Source: Hydractinia symbiolongicarpus
Taxonomy: Eukaryota; Cnidaria; Hydrozoa; Anthoathecata; Hydractiniidae
Assembly (NCBI RefSeq): GCF_029227915.1
Contig: NC_079885.1
Location: forward strand, 16,443,001 to 16,507,000
Direction: 5' to 3'
DNA: 64,000 nucleotides
Shown here: positions 58,101 through 64,000 of the stretch, in pieces
Layout: every line of letters starts with the position of its first letter
How positions within the stretch are numbered: the stretch's first letter is position 1
Notes under the pieces: model-generated
The model's database searches: none
Told to the model about the DNA's origin: nothing
What the model saw: the letters and a program-made list of their open reading frames with translations, nothing else
Program-made: the position numbers and the translations under genes

Positions 58101-59315
58101 GGCTTTTGTTAGTCTAAAAAAGGCCTTACCTGTAAGTCACGTGTTTCCATGCTGCCAGGAAGGCTACCAATAGTCTAGTCCTTCCAGTCTCAATGGACTA
58201 TGACGTCCCAAGTCCTTTTCCTTGGCGCCATGGCTATAGAACACTGTTAACTACGTGCACAGCCCTCTAAAGGCAGTAATATGGCCATTTGCAGCCTAAT
58301 AAAGGCCTTACACGTAAATCACGTTCTTCCACGTCCCCAGCAAGGTTACCAATGGTCTAGTGTTCCCAGTCTTAATGGAATTAGACGTCTCAAGTCCTTT
58401 TCCTTGACGCCATGGCTTTAGATCACTCTTAGCTACGTGCACAGCCCCCTGTAAGCAGTAATATTGCCGTCGCAGCCTAATAAAGGCCTTAGACGTAAAC
58501 CACGTGCTTCCACGCTCCCAGCCAGGCTACCATTGATCTAGTCCTTCGAGTCTCAATGGACTATGACGTCCCAAGTCCTTTTCCTTGGCGCAATGGCTTT
58601 AGAACAATGTTAACTCCGTGCACAGCCCTCTAAATGCTATAACATGGCCTTTTGCAGACTAATAATGGCTTTAAACGTAAATACTGCGTTCCACGTCCCC
58701 AGCAAGGCTACCAATGGTCTAGTGTTCCCAGTCTTAATGGAATATGACGTCCCAAGTCATTTTCCTTGACGCCATGGCTATAGAACACTGTTAACTACGC
58801 GCACAGTCCTCTAAAGGCTGTAATATGGCTATTTGGAGCCTAATAAAGGCGTTATATGTAAATACCGTTGTTCCACCTGCGTGGGCAGGTTACCATAGGA
58901 GTAGTCCTTCCAGTCTCAATGGACTATGACGTCCTAAGTCCTTTACCTTGGCGCCATAGCTTTAGAACAATGTTAACTCCGTGCACAGCCCTCTAAAGAC
59001 AGTAATATGGCCATTTGCAGCCTAATAAAGGCCTTACACGTAAATCACGTTCTTCCACGTCCCCCGCAAGGTTACCAATGGTCTAGTGTTCCCAGTCTTA
59101 ATGGAATATGACGTCTCAAGTCCTTTTCCTTGACGCCATGGCTTTAGATCACTCTTAGCTACGTGCACAGCCCCCTGTAAGCAGTAATATTGCCGTCGCA
59201 GCCTAATAAAGGCCTTAGACGTAAACCACGTGCTTCCACGCTTCCAGCCAGGCTACCATTGATCTAGTCCTTCGAGTCTCAATGGACTATGACGTCCCAA
59301 GTCCTTTTCCTTGGC
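55126..59315 (+). repeat. 4.2-kb duplication of 23 monomers, copy 2
   Basis: This copy continues intact past the point where copy 1 breaks: after CCTTGGCG it goes on into an ordinary C monomer at 59305. It is therefore the better guide to the state before the rearrangement. Private change: CAAGTCCATTTCC at 57846. Confidence 0.87.
55672..57306 (+). repeat. HOR unit: A B F2 E F G H I J (9-mer, second copy)
   Basis: Starts 55672, 55854, 56035, 56216, 56398, 56579, 56761, 56943, 57125. It equals 50636-52270 at an offset of 5,036 bp. G has the ordinary GGCTTTAGAGC. Confidence 0.87.
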
Positions 59316-60758
59316 GCCATGGCTTTAGAACAACGTTAACTCCGTGCACAGCCCTCTAAATGCTGTAACATGGCCTTTTGCAGACTAATAATGGCTTTAA
59401 ACGTAAATCACGTTCATCCACGTCCCCAGCAAGGCTACCAATGGTCTAGTGTTCCAAGTCTCAATGTAATATGACGTCCCAAGTCATTTTCCTTGACGCC
59501 ATGGCTATAGAACACACTTAACTACGCGCACTGTCCTCTAAAGGCTGTAATATGGCCATTTGGAGCCTAATAAAGGCGTTATACGTAAATACCGTTGTTC
59601 CACCTGCCTGCGCAGCTTACCATAGGAGTAGTCCTTCCAGTCTCAATGGACTATGACGTCCCAAGCCCTTTTCCTTGGCGCCATGGCTTTAGAACAATGT
59701 TAACTCCGTGCACAGCCCTCTAAAGGCAGTAATATGGCCATTTGCAGCCTAATAAAGGCCTTACACGTAAATCACATTCTTCCACGTCCCAAGCAAGGCT
59801 ACCAATGGTCTAGTGTTCCCAGTCTTAATGGATAATGACGTCCCAAGTCCTTTTCCTTGGCGCCATGGCTATAGAACACTGTTAACTACGTGCACAACCC
59901 TCTAAAGGCAGTAATATGGCCATTTGCAGCCTAATAAAGGCCTTACACGTAAATCACGTTCTTCCACGTCCACAGCAAGGTTACCAATGGTCTAGTGTTC
60001 CCAGTCTTAATGGAATATGACGTCTCAAGTCCTTTTCCTTGACGCCATGGCTTTAGAACACTCTTAGCTACGTGCACAGCTCCCTGTAAGCCGTATTATT
60101 GCCGTCGCAGCCTAATAAAGGCTTTAGACGTAAACCACGTGCTTCAGGCTCCCGGCCAGGCTACCATTGATCTAGTCCTTCAAGTCTCAATGGACTCCGA
60201 CTTGCCAAGTCGTTCTCCTTAGCGTCATGGCTTTAGAGCACCGTGAACTTTGTGCACAGCCCTTTAAATGCTGCAATATGTCCTTTTGCAGACTAATAAA
60301 GGCCTTGCACGTAAATCACGTTCTTCCACGTCCCCAGCAAGGCTACCAATGGCCTTGTGTTCCCAGTCTCAATGGAATATGACGTCCCAAGTCATTTTCC
60401 TTGGCGCCATGGCTTTAGCACACTGTTAACTCCGTGCAAAGCCCTCTAAAGGCTGTAATATGGCCATTTGCAGCCTAATAAAGGTGTTATACGTAAATAC
60501 CGTCGTTCCAACTGCCTGCGCAGGTTACCATAGGAGTAGTCCTTCCAGTCTCAATGGACTATAACGTCCCAAGTCCTTTTCCTTGACGCCATGGCTATAG
60601 AACACTGTTAACTACGTGCACAGCCCTCTAAAGTCAGTTATACGGCCTTTTGCAGCCTAATAAAGCCTTTACACGTAAATACCGTGATTCCACCACCCTC
60701 CGCCGGATACCATTAGTCTATTCCTTCCAGTCCCAATGAAAAACAACGTGCCAAGTCG
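57307..60758 (+). repeat. Unit: A B E/G Q R/P E B C D C/E B C D C/E E F G I J (19-mer)
   Basis: Starts 57307, 57489, 57670, 57852, 58034, 58216, 58398, 58579, 58760, 58942, 59124, 59305, 59487, 59669, 59851, 60033, 60213, 60395, 60577. The first eleven repeat 52271-54265. B-C-D-C/E then occurs a second time, and G joins I without H. C at 59305 has alpha flavour with CACGTTCATCC. Confidence 0.85.
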
Positions 60759-62031
60759 TTTTCTTTGGCACCTTGGCGTTAGAAGACCGGCAACTACGCG
60801 CACAGTCCTCCAAATCCTGTAACATGGCCTTTTACAGACTAATAAAGGTCTTACACGCAAATCACATTCTTCCACGTCCCAAGCAAGGCTACCAATGGTC
60901 TAGTTGTCCCAGTCTTAATGGACTATGACGTCCCAAGTCCTTTTCCTTGGCGCCATGGCTATAGAACACTGTTAACTACGTGCACAGCCCTCTAAAGGCA
61001 GTAATATGGCCATTTGCAGCCTAATAAAGGCCTTACACGTAAATCACGTTCTTCCACGTCCCCAGCAAGGTTACCAATGGTCCACTGTTCCCAGTCTTAA
61101 TGGAATATGATGTCTCAAGTCCTTTTCCTTGACGCCATGGCTTTAGAACACTCTTAGCTACGTGCACAGCCCCCTGTAACCCGTATTATTGCCGTCGCAG
61201 CCTAAAAAAGGCCTTAGACGTAAACCACGTGCTTTCACGCTCCTGGTCACGCTACCATTGATCTAGTCCTTCAAGTCTGAATGGACTCCGACTTGCCAAG
61301 TCTTTCTCCTTAGCGTCATGGCTTTAGAGCACTGTGAACTATGTGCACAGCCCTCTTAATGCTGCAATATGTCCTTTTACAGACTAATAAAGGCCTTGCA
61401 CGTAAATCACGTTCTTCCACGTCCCCAGCAAGGCTACCAATGGCCTATTGTTCCCAGTCTCAATCGACTACAACGTGCCAAGTCCTTTTCCTTGGCGCTA
61501 TGGCGTTAGAACACTGTTAACTCCGTGTACGGCCCTTTGAACGCTGTAATATGGCCTTTTGCAGACTAATAAAGGCCTTACACGTAAACCACGTGCTTTT
61601 ACGCTCCCAACCAGGCTACCATTGGTCTAGTGTTCTCAGTCCCAATGGAATATGACGTCCCAAGTCATTTTCCTTGGCGCCATGGCTTTAGCACACTGTT
61701 AACTCCGTGCAAAGCCCTCTAAAGGCTGTAATATGGCCATTTGAAGCCTAATAAAGGCGTTATACGTAAATACCGTCGTTCCAACTGCCTGCGCAGGTTA
61801 CCATAGGAGTAGTCCTTCCAGTCTCAATAGACTATAACGTCCCAAGTCCTTTTCCTTGACGCCATGGCTATAGAACACTGTTAACTACGTGCACAGCCCT
61901 CTAAAACCAGTAATACGGCCTTTTGCAGCCTAATAAAGCCTTTACACGTAACTTCCGTGATTCCACCACCCTCCGCCGGATACCATTAGTCTAGTCCTTC
62001 CAGTCCCAATGGAAAACAACGTGCCAAGTCG
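60759..62031 (+). repeat. HOR unit: A E F G H I J (7-mer)
   Basis: Starts 60759, 60941, 61123, 61304, 61486, 61668, 61850. It has the same order as the 7-mer at 26716, and both A monomers contain CTAGTTGTCCCAG, so the two units are related. Confidence 0.87.
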
Positions 62032-63121
62032 TTTTCTTTGGCACTTTGGCGTTAGAAGACCGGCAACTACGCGCACAGTCCTCCAAATCCTGTAACATGG
62101 CCTTTTACAGACTAATAAAGGTCTTACACGCAAATCACGTTCTTCCACGTCCCCAGCAAGGTTACCAATGGTCTAGTGTTCCCAGTCTTAATGGAATATG
62201 ATGTCTCAAGTCCTTTTCCTTGACGCCATGGCTTTAGAACACTCTTAGCTACGTGCACAGCCCCCTGTAACCCGTATTATTGCCGTCGCAGCCTAAAAAA
62301 GGCCTTAGACGTAAACCACGTGCTTTCACGCTCCCGGTCACGCTACCATTGATCTAGTCCTTCAAGTCTCAATGGACTCCGACTTGCCAAGTCGTTCTCC
62401 TTAGCGTCATGGGTTTAGAGCACTGTGAACTATATGCACAGCCCTCTAAATGCTGCAATATGTCCTTTTACAGACTAATAAAGGCCTTGCACGTAAATCA
62501 CGTTCTTCCACGTCCCCAGCAAGGCTACCAATGGCCTATTGTTCCCAGTCTCAATGGACTACAACGTGCCAAGTCCTTTTCCTTGGCGCTATGGCGTTAG
62601 AACACTGTTAACTACGTGTACGGCCCTTTGAACGCTGTAATATGGCCTTTTGCAGACTAATAAAGGCCTTACACGTAAACCAAGTGCTTTTACGCTCCCA
62701 ACCAGGCTACCATTGGTCTAGTGTTCTCAGTCTCAATGGAATATGACGTCCCAAGTCATTTTCCTTTGCGCCATGGCTTTAGCACACTGTTAACTCCGTG
62801 CAAAGCCCTCTAAAGGCTGTAATTTGGCCATTTGCAGCCTAATAAAGGCGTTATACGTAAATACCGTCGTTCCAACTGCCTGCGCAGGTTACCATAGGAG
62901 TAGTCCTTCCAGTCTCAATGGACTATAACGTCCCAATTCCTTTTCCTTGACGCCATGGCTATAGAACACTGTTAACTACGTGCACAGCCCTCTAAAATCA
63001 GTAATACGGCCTTTTGCAGCGTAATAAAGCCTTTACACGTAAATACCGTGATTCCACCACCCTCCGCCGGATACCATTAGTCTAGTCCTTCCAGTCCCAA
63101 TGGAATACAACGTGCCAAGTC
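62032..63121 (+). repeat. HOR unit: A F G H I J (6-mer)
   Basis: Starts 62032, 62214, 62395, 62577, 62759, 62941. It equals the 7-mer minus E. F belongs to the CCTAAAAAAGGCC sub-lineage. G starts CATGGGTTTAGAGC. Confidence 0.87.
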
Positions 63122-64000
63122 GTTTTCTTTGGCACCTTGGCGTTAGAAGACCGGCAACTACGCGCGCAGTCCTCCAAATCCTGTAACATGGCCTTTTACA
63201 GACTAATAAAGGTCTTACACGTAAATCACGTTCTTCCACGTCCCCAGCAAGGTTACCAATGGTCTAGTGTTCCCAGTCTTAATGGAATATGACGTCTCAA
63301 GTCCTTTTCCTTGACGCCATGGCTTAAGATCACTCTTAGCTACGTGCACAGTCCCCTGTAAGCAGTAATATTGCCGTCGCAGCCTAATAAAGGCCTTAGA
63401 CGTAAACCACGTGCTTCCACGCTCCCAGCCAGGCTACCATGGATCTAGTCCTTCGAGTCTCAATGGACTATGACGTCCCAAGTCCTTTTCCTTGGCGCCA
63501 TGGCTTTAGAACAATGTTAACTCCGTGCACAGCCCTCTAAATGCTGTAACATGGCCTTTTGCAGACTAATAATGGCTTTAAACGTAAATACTGTCGTTCC
63601 ACGTCCCCAGCAAGGCTACCAATGGTCTAGTGTTCCCAGTCTTAATGGAATATGACGTGCCAAGTCCTTTTCCTTGACGCCATGGCTATAGAACACTGTT
63701 AACTACGCGCACAGTCTTCTAAAGGCTGTAATATGGCCATTTGCAACCTAATAAAGGCGTTATACGTAAATACCGTTGTTCCACCTGCCTGCGCAGGTTA
63801 CCATAGGAGTAGTCCTTCCAGTCTCAATGGACTATAACGTCCCAAGTCCTTTTCCTTGACGCCATGGCTATAGAACACTGTTAACTACGTGCACAGCCCT
63901 CTAAAGTTAGTAATACGGCCTTTTGCAGCCTAATAAAGCCTTTACGCGTAAATACCGTGATTCCACCACCCTCCGCGGGATACCATTAGTCTAGTCCTTC
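63122..64000 (+). repeat. Unit: A B C D J (window ends inside J)
   Basis: Starts 63122, 63305, 63486, 63668, 63850. The D monomer has the GCAACC tag. J has the left-domain J1 spelling (AAAGTTAGTAATACGG, TTTACGCG, CCGCGGGATACC) and is cut by the window end after CTAGTCCTTC. Confidence 0.85.

Larger units (their letters stand above)
1..64000. repeat. Satellite DNA array, ~182-bp monomers with higher-order structure; fills the window
   Basis: The boundary box AAGTCCTTTTCCTTGG recurs every 181-182 bp from the first to the last base (for example 183, 365, 547, 729 and, at the far end, 63305, 63486, 63668, 63850). About 353 monomers are present, all in the same orientation. Exceptions to the length are a 152-bp class and a few truncated or fused monomers. 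Monomers of one type look about 95-100% alike and different types roughly 75-85% (by eye). The array runs off both ends, so its full size is unknown. Such arrays are typical of centromeric or pericentromeric heterochromatin; that location is inference. No other element interrupts it. Confidence 0.98.

Noticed and set aside
1-64000. Bacterial repeat system such as a CRISPR array.
   Set aside because: The 182-bp units abut without unique spacers, and there are no cas-like genes or leader. The variation is between related monomers rather than spacers.

Overview
The whole 64-kb window is one uninterrupted tandem satellite DNA array. It holds about 353 monomers (hand count), nearly all 181 or 182 bp, all head-to-tail in the same orientation. 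I see no gene, transposon, rRNA, tRNA, CRISPR array, simple-sequence tract or unique DNA. A long array of ~180-bp monomers with higher-order repeats (HORs) points to a eukaryotic chromosome, most likely centromeric or pericentromeric heterochromatin. The sequence does not resemble Arabidopsis CEN180, maize CentC, rice CentO or primate alpha satellite as I know them, and I cannot name the species. One counted monomer is about 46% G+C.

Phase used here: a monomer starts at the first T of the TTTT (TTCT in type G) in the boundary box AAGTCCTTTTCCTTGG. The first part of the monomer and the CTAATAAAGG core are fairly conserved. The third quarter comes in four flavours: alpha (AAATCACGTTCTTCCACGT), beta (AAACCACGTGCTTCCACGC), gamma (ATACCGTCGTTCC then CCTGCGCAGG) and delta (ATACCGTGATTCCACCACC). 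Ten main monomer types (A to J) combine a 5' half with one of these flavours. The archetypal order is A B C (D) E F G H I J, ending in delta and restarting at A. A slash, as in A/B, marks a hybrid monomer with the 5' half of the first type and the 3' half of the second.

Layout. From 1 to 21,445, units are short (3 to 8 monomers) and rich in hybrids. Between 6,545 and 19,446 they form a second-order repeat of 19 monomers (3.45 kb) with copy-specific deletions and one tandem 4-mer duplication. From 21,446 to 34,765 the archetypal order is clearest (9-, 11- and 12-mers with indel derivatives). From 34,766 to 49,192 a module carrying divergent monomers L, M (152 bp) and N recurs, with a 3.0-kb copy 11.7 kb away and a 2,068-bp tandem duplication at 38,520-42,655. 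From 49,193 to 50,089 lies an island of the most divergent monomers (P, Q, R, N). From 50,090 to 59,315 a 4.2-kb block of 23 monomers is present twice, separated by rearranged monomers that include an end-joining-like scar at 54,278. From 59,305 to 64,000 archetypal 6-, 7- and 19-mer units resume, and the last partial monomer returns to a variant otherwise typical of the first 20 kb.

Short open frames of 61-96 codons recur in register with the repeat. They are by-products of the satellite, not genes. The interest lies in array architecture: nested HORs, recombination scars, hybrid monomers, dense short palindromes and a polyadenylation-like hexamer in most monomers. Types, boundaries and counts were read by eye without alignment software.
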